64,000 nt of DNA, from NCBI RefSeq assembly GCF_900111145.1, contig NZ_FOIR01000001.1, forward strand, positions 193,501-257,500, read 5' to 3'. Source of the DNA: Roseivirga pacifica. GTDB lineage: Bacteria > Bacteroidota > Bacteroidia > Cytophagales > Cyclobacteriaceae. The position numbers and the translations under genes were made by a program. Below are positions 27,354 to 36,144 of this stretch, piece after piece. Below the pieces are notes generated by a model. That model was not told the DNA's origin. It made no database searches and worked only from the letters and a program-made list of their open reading frames with translations. The first letter of the stretch is position 1, and every line of letters starts with the position of its first letter.

Positions 27354-27372
27354 GGAGGGCACAATGCCCTCC
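27354..27372 (-). promoter_or_regulatory. Intercistronic hairpin before kdgK
   Basis: A perfect 8-bp stem (GGAGGGCA / TGCCCTCC) with a 3-nt loop lies in the 69-bp gap between the DEH reductase stop and the kdgK ATG, the largest gap in the operon. No U-tract follows on the minus strand, so an RNA-processing or stability role, or partial attenuation, is more likely than termination. Confidence 0.5.
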
Positions 27373-27409
27373 GTTAATAAGTCTAGTTAAGTTTTGTAAT
27401 TGTTTTGGA

Positions 27410-28171
27410 TTAAATACCTAACCCTTGGCCACCGCCAACCTGAATTGTTTCGGCAGTAATAAAAGAGGCATCTTTACCAGCTAAAAAGGCTACTACTGAA
27501 GCAACTTCTTCTGGTTGCCCTAGCTTACCCAACAGAATGTTGTTCTTCCAAGAGGCAAACACCTCGGGCTTGGTAGACTTAATTTGTGCGTGGAATGGTG
27601 TATCGATAGTACCTGGAGATACTGCGTTTACACGAATACCATATTCTGCCAAATCTTTGGCCAAAGCCCTGGTTATTGCATGAACGCCTGCTTTTGAAGT
27701 TCCATAGATACCTGCACCTGGTCCACCGGCATTCCAACCAGCTATTGAGGTGTAGTTAATAATTGAAGCATTCTCTCCCTTTTTGAGATACGGAATAGCT
27801 GCTCTAGAAGCAAAAAACACAGAATCTAGGTTCAGCGCCATTACGTTTCTATAAAACTCAGTGGTCATTTCTTCGAACCTAGATCTACCACCTAAGCCCC
27901 CCGCATTATTTACCAGAACATCAATTCGGCCATACTTGTCGCCAATTGCTTTGATGTTGGATGTTACTTCATCTTCTTTTGTCACATCAAAACCGTAGTA
28001 CTCTGCGGTAATGCCATCTTTTGAGAGTTCTGCTACTCTTTCGGCACCTTTCTCATCTTCAATACCATTTAGCACAACGGTATACCCTTCTTTTCCAAGT
28101 CTTTTAGCCACCTCAAAGCCAATGCCTCCGGTTGCTCCTGTTACTATTGCTACTCTATTAGTGTTTTCCAT
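27410..28171 (-). CDS. SDR oxidoreductase, probable DEH reductase
   Basis: A 253-residue classical SDR. The cofactor loop is TGATGGIGFEVAKRL, NNAGG is near residue 90, and the catalytic YGTSKAGVHAITRALAKDL is near residue 155 with the partner Ser/Thr in INYTSIAGW. Its place between the uronate transporter and KDG kinase indicates reduction of 4-deoxy-L-erythro-5-hexoseulose uronate (DEH) to 2-keto-3-deoxygluconate, the known role of SDRs in alginate operons. Cofactor preference (NADH or NADPH) cannot be fixed from sequence alone. Confidence 0.88.
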   Translation of the reverse strand: MENTNRVAIVTGATGGIGFEVAKRLGKEGYTVVLNGIEDEKGAERVAELSKDGITAEYYGFDVTKEDEVTSNIKAIGDKYGRIDVLVNNAGGLGGRSRFEEMTTEFYRNVMALNLDSVFFASRAAIPYLKKGENASIINYTSIAGWNAGGPGAGIYGTSKAGVHAITRALAKDLAEYGIRVNAVSPGTIDTPFHAQIKSTKPEVFASWKNNILLGKLGQPEEVASVVAFLAGKDASFITAETIQVGGGQGLGI

Positions 28172-28197
28172 TTTGTTCTGTTATAAATATTTATGTT

Positions 28198-29460
28198 CTA
28201 GTCAATTGATTTAATTTCTTTTGCGAAGAAGTTGATTGATAAATACCCTAATGGCACGAATACAGCAATCATGATAAATATTGGCGTATAGGAATAACGC
28301 TCGGTAATAACCGGTACCAAGAAGTTCATAATGATTACAGAGAATATGCCGACAGTACCGCCCAGCCCTGCTAAGGAGCCCACAGATTTCCCACTAAACA
28401 AATCGCTTGGAATGGTCTGTATATTTGATATTACGAACTGAAAACCATATAGTACTACAGCTACAATTGCCACAAATTTTAGGGCTGTATCTCCCGCTAG
28501 AATGGTGGCTATGAGGCCTACAAACATGATAGCACAACCTACCAGAATAGTGCGTTTTCTGGCTTGGTCAACCGTGGCGCCATTTATCATTAATCTGCCA
28601 GAAAAATACCCCCCCGACAAACTTCCTAAAGCGGCTCCTACATACGGCACCCAAGCAAAAAAGCCAATCTCCTTTACATCAAAGCCATACACATCGGCTA
28701 GGTAAATTGGCATCCAGCCTACAAAGAGCCACCAAATAGGTTCGACAAAAAAACGAGATGCTAAAACAGCCCAAGCCTCTCTATGAGACAAAATCTGTCT
28801 CATACTAAGCCCAGGTTTTGAAGGATCTTCTTCCTTTTGCTTTATACCAGAGAGTATATACTCCCGCTCTTTTTCGGTTATCCATTTATGCTTAGCAGGA
28901 ATAGATTTGTTAATAATAAGCCACGGAATGACCCAAAGTATACCTAGTAAGCCCAAAAGGACAAAAGTATATTTCCACCCAATGGCCACCCAAACCACTG
29001 CAATTAAAGGAGGCGCTACAATAGAGCCCATGGCCGCACCCGAATTAAAAATACCTTGCGCCAACGCTCTTTCCTTGGCTGGGAACCACTCTGCATTACT
29101 CTTTACAGCACCTGGCCAATTACCAGCTTCACCAAGGCCTAAAAGCACCCTGAAAAAGCTAAAAGAAAGCACTCCCTTAGCAAATGCATGTAGTGCTGTG
29201 GCCAAGCCCCAAAGGGTTATAGATACGACAAAACCTGCGCGTGTGCCTATTTTATCGAACATTTTTCCAGAAACCGACTGACCAATAGCATAGGCGACCA
29301 GAAATATATTTAGGATAAGGGCATAGTCGTTTTTATCCATACCCAAGTCTTTCGAAATATCTGGCCACATTATGGCCAATGCCGACCTGTCGATGTAATT
29401 AATGATAGTGGCCAAACAAACCAACCCAATGATCCACCACCTGAGTCCTTTAAGTTTCAT
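28198..29460 (-). CDS. MFS transporter, hexuronate/DEH type
   Basis: A 420-residue 12-helix major facilitator of the anion:cation symporter (ExuT-like) group. Motifs include IINYIDRSALAIMWPDISKD at the first helix and GKMFDKIGTRAGF in the first cytoplasmic loop. The gene is between kdgF (24 bp) and the DEH reductase (26 bp), so it most likely imports unsaturated uronate monomers or DEH from the periplasm after PL17 has acted. The last helices end in a short cytoplasmic KEIKSID tail. Confidence 0.9.
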   Translation of the reverse strand: MKLKGLRWWIIGLVCLATIINYIDRSALAIMWPDISKDLGMDKNDYALILNIFLVAYAIGQSVSGKMFDKIGTRAGFVVSITLWGLATALHAFAKGVLSFSFFRVLLGLGEAGNWPGAVKSNAEWFPAKERALAQGIFNSGAAMGSIVAPPLIAVVWVAIGWKYTFVLLGLLGILWVIPWLIINKSIPAKHKWITEKEREYILSGIKQKEEDPSKPGLSMRQILSHREAWAVLASRFFVEPIWWLFVGWMPIYLADVYGFDVKEIGFFAWVPYVGAALGSLSGGYFSGRLMINGATVDQARKRTILVGCAIMFVGLIATILAGDTALKFVAIVAVVLYGFQFVISNIQTIPSDLFSGKSVGSLAGLGGTVGIFSVIIMNFLVPVITERYSYTPIFIMIAVFVPLGYLSINFFAKEIKSID

Positions 29461-29484
29461 TTCTTAGAATTTGTGGTGAATCAA

Positions 29485-29862
29485 TTATTCTTCCTTATCG
29501 CCAAAATAGGCGACCCCAGAACCGTCAAGAAAATCTTCTCTAACAGGGCTAAACGTATCAATTAATTGACCTGCCTCTAAGCAAACTGCGCTATGTACTA
29601 GGTTGGGTTCTATGTAAACACCATCACCAGCTATAACAACTTGCTTAACACCATCAATCTCAAACTCGAATTTGCCTGCTACACAATAAGTAGCTTGTGT
29701 ATGGAAGTGGCTATGTGGTGTACCTATTGCTCCTTCTTCAAAATTCACCAACACCATCATTATTTGGTTATCATAACCGAGCATTTTTCTAGAAACCCCT
29801 CCACCGAGTTTCTCCCATTCCATTCCTTCAGTTAAAATGTATTTTTCGCTATTCCTTTTCAT
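29485..29862 (-). CDS. kdgF: Cupin-fold KdgF-like uronate-linearising protein
   Basis: A 125-residue single-domain cupin. Metal ligands are visible in GTPHSHFHTQATYCVAGKFE and in NLVHSAVCLEAG. KdgF proteins convert the 4,5-unsaturated monouronates released by exolytic lyases into the open-chain ketone DEH (or its precursor), which fits the position just after the PL17 gene (4-bp gap) and before the transporter. No signal peptide is seen, so it should act in the cytoplasm. Confidence 0.9.
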   Translation of the reverse strand: MKRNSEKYILTEGMEWEKLGGGVSRKMLGYDNQIMMVLVNFEEGAIGTPHSHFHTQATYCVAGKFEFEIDGVKQVVIAGDGVYIEPNLVHSAVCLEAGQLIDTFSPVREDFLDGSGVAYFGDKEE

Positions 29863-29866
29863 GCTT

Positions 29867-32110
29867 CTATTTTTCTGTTTTTATGAATTGATATACTCCT
29901 GACCACTCAATTTTTCCTTTTGAAGTACTTATGCTATGGTTACTAGCTTTGCTATCATCGTTCAGTGAAAAAGTGAATTGATAAGTTGCTCCACTTTCTA
30001 GCGTAAGTTCTATTGCTGCATAATCTGCTGATTGATGTAAAACCGTCAGGTGAGATATAGATGAGAATAGATTAAGTGGTCGTTCGGTCGCATAATCGTA
30101 ACTGCCGTGTATCTCGTACACACTTGCAAACAGGGTATTACCACTCTTTCTTCTATGAATTAGACCTGGATCCCGTCTCAGATTAAAGTTAGGATCGTTG
30201 GCTCCAATCCTTGTCAAAATGGCTTCATCTCCATCTTCTATAACAGAGGTAGCCGTATAAAACCTTTGGTTATTGAACCAAGTAATCTGCAACAAGTCGT
30301 TTTTTAATTTTGCCTGTGACTCTGCCCATAGATGCTGATAACCAGATTCTTCCCCCATAGGAGCCAAGTTATTATTAGCACTAAACTGTTGGTTTGACGC
30401 CATAAACTCACCCTTGTAGTAAAGCGGTAAATCGAATCTAGTACCGACAGGAGCTTGAGCAGAAAACAAGTCAATAACTAATGGATGCTCTAATTCAGCA
30501 ATGTCCACAACAGCCATTGTTCTTTGCAGTTCAACATCTTTATAGGCTTTAGGCTCTTTAGCACTAACCACGTGCACACTAGGTGTAGCTGAAAAGAAGT
30601 AAGGAACACCAGAGGACTTTTCTGCTTCGTCAACCTTTCCATCAAAGTGAGAGTCTTTGTTAACAACAAGTGTATTATGAGCTATGGTCTCCTTGGCCCA
30701 GCTGTGATTCTCTTTTAAATAGCCACCTCCATCTTTGTGCTCTATGTTCACCCAGCGTGCGGAACCATAGTCTTGAATAACCTCCCCTTTTTCGTCATAA
30801 AGCAGAAATCCGAGCCTATCAAAATGCCCATGCCCCATTCCGTGCTTAGCGTATTTCATCACCAAAGTCAAGCTCTTACTCCGCAGAATACCGATTGCAC
30901 CTTCAGTGCCATCTGCTCCATCTCTTAGTTCTATACTTTTGTAAGGAAACTTTACGACCTCTTGATCTGCCACACCCTTAGCCGCATCTAAACCAGAGTC
31001 GTTAAGCGGTACTCTACCTTGGGACTTAATAATTGAAAGTAGGCCAGCATCTTGCCCACCGTAGTGATAGGCCATACTCACTGCATTTACTAGCTCCCTA
31101 GAAGCTAGCGACATACCTTTTTGCGCATCGTTAATAGGGAAAAACTCGCCTTGAGCGTTGGTTTGATTAATCAGCGCATAGACAGCCTTTGTCAATAGCC
31201 CATTTCTGTAGTTCAATATCCCTAACTCAGGTTTCTTATTTGCCAATGCCTGAGCAAAGATCAAGAAAGGATACATGGCGTATCGTTGATAGTAAGGACC
31301 TTCGGTGTAGTAGCCATCGGGCGAAAAAGAATGATCTATTTGTGCTAAAAAGCCAGCTTCTTTCTGTCCCTCCAACTGAATAGCACCTCCATCATTGTCT
31401 TTTACAAAATCGCCAGGCACCTCTAAGTCTAAACCATAAAGCGCCCAGTCTACTAACTCCTCATCGTTCATTACCAAACCAATCATACCCACAGCGGCAT
31501 TGCCCCATGTACTATGGTTATGTATTCTATTAAAGAATTGAGGGTTTTCTACCGATACATACTCGGCATATGGCCTAAACAGCTCCTTGTTGAGTTTAAT
31601 CCTAGTTTCCTCATCGAGCCAATCGTAAATACAGTCATAAGCTTGGCTTGTATATACAAGCCAATTGGCATCGTTTAAGCACTGCCAGAACAACTTCCCT
31701 CGTGCATAGGAACGCTCTGCTGGGTGCTTACCTATTGTTGGCCACATTTCGGCATATGCCAACAACATATCCCTGATGTAAATGGCATACTTTTCTTCTC
31801 CGGTAATTTGAAAAAGCACCCCTGCTTTTTGCATGGCAAAATAATTCGCCTTGTGCCTTTCATGAGTATACCCACCAGCTAGGTCTTTTGGAATAGGAAC
31901 CTCTATCCCCAATTCCATTTCTGACTGAACTGCCTGTTTTGCCTCTTCTACGGACTGGTCGAACAAAGGCACTTTTCCCAAGCTAGAGCGCATTAAAGAA
32001 ACCCCTTGTGCCGTGAGTATAAGATTTGGGTGCTGCAGTCCATTGCCTGCTTCATTTTTTGCACATGAAACGGCTAATACAAGTAATATAATAGCAGTAA
32101 CTAACCTCAT
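29867..32110 (-). CDS. Oligoalginate lyase, polysaccharide lyase family 17
   Basis: A 747-residue lipoprotein (lipobox LAVSC, Cys16). The N-terminal alpha/alpha barrel (about 25-380) includes the neutralising Asn198-His199 in FNRIHNHSTWGNAAVG and a tyrosine-rich SPDGYYTEGPYYQRY near 262-277, where the catalytic Tyr is expected. The C-terminal heparinase II/III-like beta domain has KHGMGHGHFDRLGFLLYDE. PL17 enzymes are mainly exolytic and release unsaturated monouronates from oligoalginate. The start overlaps the PL6 stop by 4 bp. Confidence 0.93.
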   Translation of the reverse strand: MRLVTAIILLVLAVSCAKNEAGNGLQHPNLILTAQGVSLMRSSLGKVPLFDQSVEEAKQAVQSEMELGIEVPIPKDLAGGYTHERHKANYFAMQKAGVLFQITGEEKYAIYIRDMLLAYAEMWPTIGKHPAERSYARGKLFWQCLNDANWLVYTSQAYDCIYDWLDEETRIKLNKELFRPYAEYVSVENPQFFNRIHNHSTWGNAAVGMIGLVMNDEELVDWALYGLDLEVPGDFVKDNDGGAIQLEGQKEAGFLAQIDHSFSPDGYYTEGPYYQRYAMYPFLIFAQALANKKPELGILNYRNGLLTKAVYALINQTNAQGEFFPINDAQKGMSLASRELVNAVSMAYHYGGQDAGLLSIIKSQGRVPLNDSGLDAAKGVADQEVVKFPYKSIELRDGADGTEGAIGILRSKSLTLVMKYAKHGMGHGHFDRLGFLLYDEKGEVIQDYGSARWVNIEHKDGGGYLKENHSWAKETIAHNTLVVNKDSHFDGKVDEAEKSSGVPYFFSATPSVHVVSAKEPKAYKDVELQRTMAVVDIAELEHPLVIDLFSAQAPVGTRFDLPLYYKGEFMASNQQFSANNNLAPMGEESGYQHLWAESQAKLKNDLLQITWFNNQRFYTATSVIEDGDEAILTRIGANDPNFNLRRDPGLIHRRKSGNTLFASVYEIHGSYDYATERPLNLFSSISHLTVLHQSADYAAIELTLESGATYQFTFSLNDDSKASNHSISTSKGKIEWSGVYQFIKTEK

Positions 32111-34368
32111 TTATTTACTACTACATTAGTTTTTTCATAATGCCCTTTATTGGCATTTAGCCCATCAGACTTATTAAAAGCAATATTGGCAAACCTTGAA
32201 ATTGGTTCTCCATTTGTCATGAACAGGTCTATTCCGGCACTCTGCGAGAATTTTACTCCCTCAACATTTAAATTTTGAACTCCATGAAACCTAAATGCAG
32301 CGTTCACTTTGTTTCGGCTTCCTTTGCTGCTGTTATTCACTGTTACATCAGCCACTGAAACAATTGGCCCAAATGTGCTTTCATCCGTGCCCCCTCTATA
32401 AATGTTGGCAATAGCACCCTGCACATCTGTAAATCTGGTATTTTCAATACGAACATTTTCTACATTATAAATACCCAGATCTTCAACCTCCATGTCCATT
32501 GTCATAATGGCACCGGTAACATTTACAAAGTTAGAATGCCTTATTACCACAGAATCGGCAAATGTGTGTTTAAAGGACTTTAGGAAATCGAATGAATGGT
32601 TTTTGTCTAGATTGGTTATCTCGCAGTCTCCCACCACCAATGCATAGTTCTTATTCATAGAATACTTGCTGGTGCTCACCACGTTGTTACCGGCTTGATC
32701 CGGAGATTCGGCACCATCAATATGAACGTTTGTTAACTGAAGAGCTCCTCCGTTTTCTATTTTAAAGAAGCTTTGCTTTTCAGATAAAATCTTAGCCTTA
32801 TCGCCTCCTTGTGGGCTTACAATAGAAACTGGGCTATTGATATAAGCATATTTCGTAAGCAAATACTCCCCACCATTTTCCAGTTCAAGCACATCGCCTG
32901 GCTGCACATTCTCCAATGCCTCTAAAATGGTATTTGTACCCGCAGCAACTTTTACAACCTTACCCGAATTAAATGCCTTTACACTGCCATCTTTTGGGTA
33001 GTAACTTGCTCCCACTTCATTTTTATTGATGGGTAACTTTACCTCACCAAAGTTTATTTTATCGGTTAGTTCTTTATCAGGTGCTACAAGTCCATTTTCA
33101 TTTTTAGCCAATGCAAAAGGGACTTTGCCAAAGCCATTGTTAAAGGGAGGTTCGGCTTCTTCATTCATCAAATTCCCTTCGAACTCAATACCGGATACAT
33201 CGTCATAAATAGTAAATGGGTTGAGGTTGGTTTTTGATATAATGAGGTTGTGCTTAAAAGAAGAACCAATAGGCACTGCAGACCGCTCCTCATCACTACC
33301 AGCACATAACTGAATGTAATCTGAGTTAACCACAATATTGTTCTCCATATGTGAGTCTACTACTTGGTTATAGCGATTTATTGGTGAGTTGGGCACTCCG
33401 TTCATAATCACTAAAGCCCCTCTAAACCTGTGGCCAGTTAAGCCTGACAGGTAGTTGTTCTTCACAGTTTGGTATTCATTTATTATTCGAATACCACCAG
33501 TATTAGCCTTTCTGTTTCCTAAAAAGTAGTTTTGCTCGACCAATGTATGGTGGCCGTGACGCATTGTTAGCGTGCCTTGACTTTCAAAGAAAACATTGCC
33601 GGTAAATTGGTTGCCACAAGCTTTATTCGAGATAATTTCATGTTCTCCGTTTACCCTATCAAAGTAGTTATTGCGAACTATGGTATTAGAGTAAGTTCTG
33701 GAGTAGTGGCTTGTGCCAACCCTAAGGGTTTCGCCACCATTAGAACCCAAAACTTGTCGAGGACCGAAGTAGTTTTTTTCAATTACATGGTTGTTCTCTC
33801 GGCTTTCTTCAGTGGTTAGCTTTACTGCAAGAGTAACCCCTCTGTTTCCTTTACCAATAAGCGAGTTATGGTCAAACCTGTTGTTTTTTCCGTATATGGC
33901 CACCCAGGTATCTCCATCGAACCTCTCAGGGTTGGAAAAACTATCGATAACACAGTTTGTAACCCGAGAATTGTTTGCAAGTTCTGACTTACCCGTTTTA
34001 AAAGAGATTACCTCACTTGTTGGGGTATAACCATTTTTAAAAACCAAACCAGAAATTTCAATAAACTCCCCTGAAAACGCCAGATTTGACTGCCCCGTTA
34101 GAATTACTTTTCCTGGAGTTTCTGCCTTTAAAGTAATCGGCTTTTCTTTAGTGCCTTTTGCCTTCAGCCTCAACTCAGCATTGTGCCATTCACCATTGGC
34201 TAAAACAATGGTTTCGCCTGGTTTTAGATCTTTAGTTGCCTTTTCGTACTCTTCCAAGTTTTGAACTAAAGTGCCTTCGAAAGGCTGGCTGCACGACAGT
34301 ACAACTATTGATAATATAAAAAGTAAAGCGTGTGCTTTTTGCTTCAAGCGCATGGTTAATCTTATCAT
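32107..34368 (-). CDS. Alginate lyase, polysaccharide lyase family 6
   Basis: A 753-residue lipoprotein (lipobox VVLSC; an alternative ATG at 34353 also gives a good signal peptide). The N-terminal half is a chondroitinase-B-like parallel beta-helix with the catalytic pair Lys249 (GEHEIISNKACGN) and Arg270 (GTLTMRHGHH). The second half (about 440-750) is another beta-helix domain with repeated short strands, as in long two-domain PL6 proteins. PL6 members often prefer MG or G-rich alginate. It sits between the PL7 and PL17 genes. Confidence 0.93.
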   Translation of the reverse strand: MIRLTMRLKQKAHALLFILSIVVLSCSQPFEGTLVQNLEEYEKATKDLKPGETIVLANGEWHNAELRLKAKGTKEKPITLKAETPGKVILTGQSNLAFSGEFIEISGLVFKNGYTPTSEVISFKTGKSELANNSRVTNCVIDSFSNPERFDGDTWVAIYGKNNRFDHNSLIGKGNRGVTLAVKLTTEESRENNHVIEKNYFGPRQVLGSNGGETLRVGTSHYSRTYSNTIVRNNYFDRVNGEHEIISNKACGNQFTGNVFFESQGTLTMRHGHHTLVEQNYFLGNRKANTGGIRIINEYQTVKNNYLSGLTGHRFRGALVIMNGVPNSPINRYNQVVDSHMENNIVVNSDYIQLCAGSDEERSAVPIGSSFKHNLIISKTNLNPFTIYDDVSGIEFEGNLMNEEAEPPFNNGFGKVPFALAKNENGLVAPDKELTDKINFGEVKLPINKNEVGASYYPKDGSVKAFNSGKVVKVAAGTNTILEALENVQPGDVLELENGGEYLLTKYAYINSPVSIVSPQGGDKAKILSEKQSFFKIENGGALQLTNVHIDGAESPDQAGNNVVSTSKYSMNKNYALVVGDCEITNLDKNHSFDFLKSFKHTFADSVVIRHSNFVNVTGAIMTMDMEVEDLGIYNVENVRIENTRFTDVQGAIANIYRGGTDESTFGPIVSVADVTVNNSSKGSRNKVNAAFRFHGVQNLNVEGVKFSQSAGIDLFMTNGEPISRFANIAFNKSDGLNANKGHYEKTNVVVNK

Positions 34369-34393
34369 TCGAACAATTTTTTCAGGTTTTGCA

Positions 34394-35275
34394 CTAATCG
34401 TGAGTAACCTCTAAATCATAATATTTAACAGTGGCGTAGGCTCCATCATCTGTAGTAGCTAGGTAGTTACCAGCTTTAAAGTAGTTTTCGAAGACACTCC
34501 ACTTTTGCATATGCACATCGCCATATACAAAGGTCTCGTCATCGTTAAGTGTTACCTCTAGCCTACCAGCAGATGCTACTACCTCTAATGTGAATTTCTC
34601 ATGCCCCACAATGGTTGAAAAATTTCGTCCTTCATCGTCTCCCCAAGCAGCCGTATGAAGTATCTCGGTATCTGATGCGTTTAAATCTTTTAGCACCTTT
34701 GTTTTAACCCTTACTTTCCCATCGTTCCAATAAATTTTTAGAATAGGGGGGGCATTGTTATCATCTTCGCCTATCAGATCCCTTTGCTCGTTGGTTAGCC
34801 TACCGTGAATTTGCATGATGATGGTTCGGTGAGGTTTGCCATCACCATCAGAAGAGATATCCTCTACCGCCAACGTGCCTCTCATTCTACCTCCTTGATC
34901 AAAAGTCCAGTTGGTATTGTTGCTTCCAGGTACCATTTGCTCGCGCAACTCTGTTCGGGAATAAGAAGAATTGGCCGTAGAAGACTCTGGGTATGTATAA
35001 AAAACCAAGGCAGCATCCGTAGAGTCGTTATACATAAATGGCAGTAGTTGCTCATTAGTAGCATAACTCAAAATTTCTGGAGGTTCTACCTCAACTGGCT
35101 TTCCTGATGAATTTGATATGGGCAGCGTAACTTTCCAGTTAGAAAGATCTATTTCCGGCAACTTGTATTTACGCTGAATAAGGGGAGGCTCTGGTGTTAG
35201 AGCCTCCTTCTTACACGCGCTAGCCGATACGAGCAACACTACCGACAGTATGAAAAGGTATTTCATTAGGTACAT
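34394..35275 (-). CDS. Alginate lyase, polysaccharide lyase family 7
   Basis: A 293-residue lipoprotein (lipobox VSASAC; starts at 35275 or 35266 are both possible). The single beta-jelly-roll domain shows the three PL7 catalytic blocks: SRTELREQM (Arg/Glu), IIMQIHGR (Gln-Ile-His; QIH indicates use of G-containing alginate) and NYFKAGNYLA (catalytic Tyr). The N-terminal LPEIDLSNWKVTLPI is typical of the family. It is the likely endolytic starter enzyme. Its ATG overlaps the stop of the PKD lipoprotein gene by one base. Confidence 0.95.
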   Translation of the reverse strand: MYLMKYLFILSVVLLVSASACKKEALTPEPPLIQRKYKLPEIDLSNWKVTLPISNSSGKPVEVEPPEILSYATNEQLLPFMYNDSTDAALVFYTYPESSTANSSYSRTELREQMVPGSNNTNWTFDQGGRMRGTLAVEDISSDGDGKPHRTIIMQIHGRLTNEQRDLIGEDDNNAPPILKIYWNDGKVRVKTKVLKDLNASDTEILHTAAWGDDEGRNFSTIVGHEKFTLEVVASAGRLEVTLNDDETFVYGDVHMQKWSVFENYFKAGNYLATTDDGAYATVKYYDLEVTHD

Positions 35276-36126
35276 TATTGTGCTAGGTCAATAGAAAGTG
35301 CATCAGCCCTAGCCTCAACCCCTTGATTGGTGATTAAAATGGCCATTGTTGAATTTGCTCCAGAATTAAACGGTAATTCAACTCTTACATAGGCATCTGC
35401 ATCTGTTTGGTCCGTACCTTCAAAAGCGGCCAATGTAGCACCAGCAACTTCAGACAGATCCGAAATACCTCCCCCCAACACTGTTACAGTTAAAGCACCT
35501 GGGTTATCAGTCTTCAGAGTATAATAGTATGTTAGAATGTAATCGGTATTGGGAGACACCTCCATTTCCTGATAGGCTATACGGTCACCAGCAGAGGGAA
35601 ATTTAGATGCTTGAGAACCTTCATGAACTGGGCTGGAAGTAATTTGAATCACTCCCCCAAAATCATTTCTCCAAGAGTCCCTTCCGTCACCAGTACCATC
35701 TGGCAAACTATTATCTTCAAAACCAGCTTCCAGAATATTAGGAATAATTGCCGGAGGAGCTTCTGGCTCAATTACCTCGATTACCGCCTCATAAGTATCG
35801 GTTACTCCTAAGTTATCCGATGCAGTGAGCTTTACCGTATAGGTACCTTCAGCAGGATATGTATTCGAAGGGTCCAAATCGGTAGAAGTATTACCATCTC
35901 CAAAGTCCCATAAGTAAGTTGTTGCACTATTAGATAGATTGGAGAAGTCGTACTGAAGAAAATCAGTATCATTTTGAGTAGCCGAAAAACTTGCAGTAGG
36001 AGGAGTCTGATCTGGAATAGAGCCTTCCTCTGGCAACTCAAAAGTAAAATCGCAAGAAGTTAGTATTGAAGTAATGATTACACCCATCAATACACTCAAA
36101 AACGCTTTGTTATTTTTAGTAGTCAT
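35275..36126 (-). CDS. PKD-domain lipoprotein in the SusE/F position
   Basis: A 283-residue lipoprotein (lipobox ILTSC). A PKD domain spans about 40-115 (TTYLWDFGDGNTSTDLDPSN; GTYTVKLTASDNLG). It is followed by a beta-sandwich of about 150 residues (EAGFEDNSLPDGTGDGRDSW; NTDYILTYYYTLKT) resembling CBM4/CBM22-like carbohydrate-binding modules. Its place after susD and before the lyases suggests a surface alginate-binding protein; that is an inference from position and fold. Confidence 0.8.
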   Translation of the reverse strand: MTTKNNKAFLSVLMGVIITSILTSCDFTFELPEEGSIPDQTPPTASFSATQNDTDFLQYDFSNLSNSATTYLWDFGDGNTSTDLDPSNTYPAEGTYTVKLTASDNLGVTDTYEAVIEVIEPEAPPAIIPNILEAGFEDNSLPDGTGDGRDSWRNDFGGVIQITSSPVHEGSQASKFPSAGDRIAYQEMEVSPNTDYILTYYYTLKTDNPGALTVTVLGGGISDLSEVAGATLAAFEGTDQTDADAYVRVELPFNSGANSTMAILITNQGVEARADALSIDLAQ

Positions 36127-36144
36127 TTTTATATCCTTTTGAGG

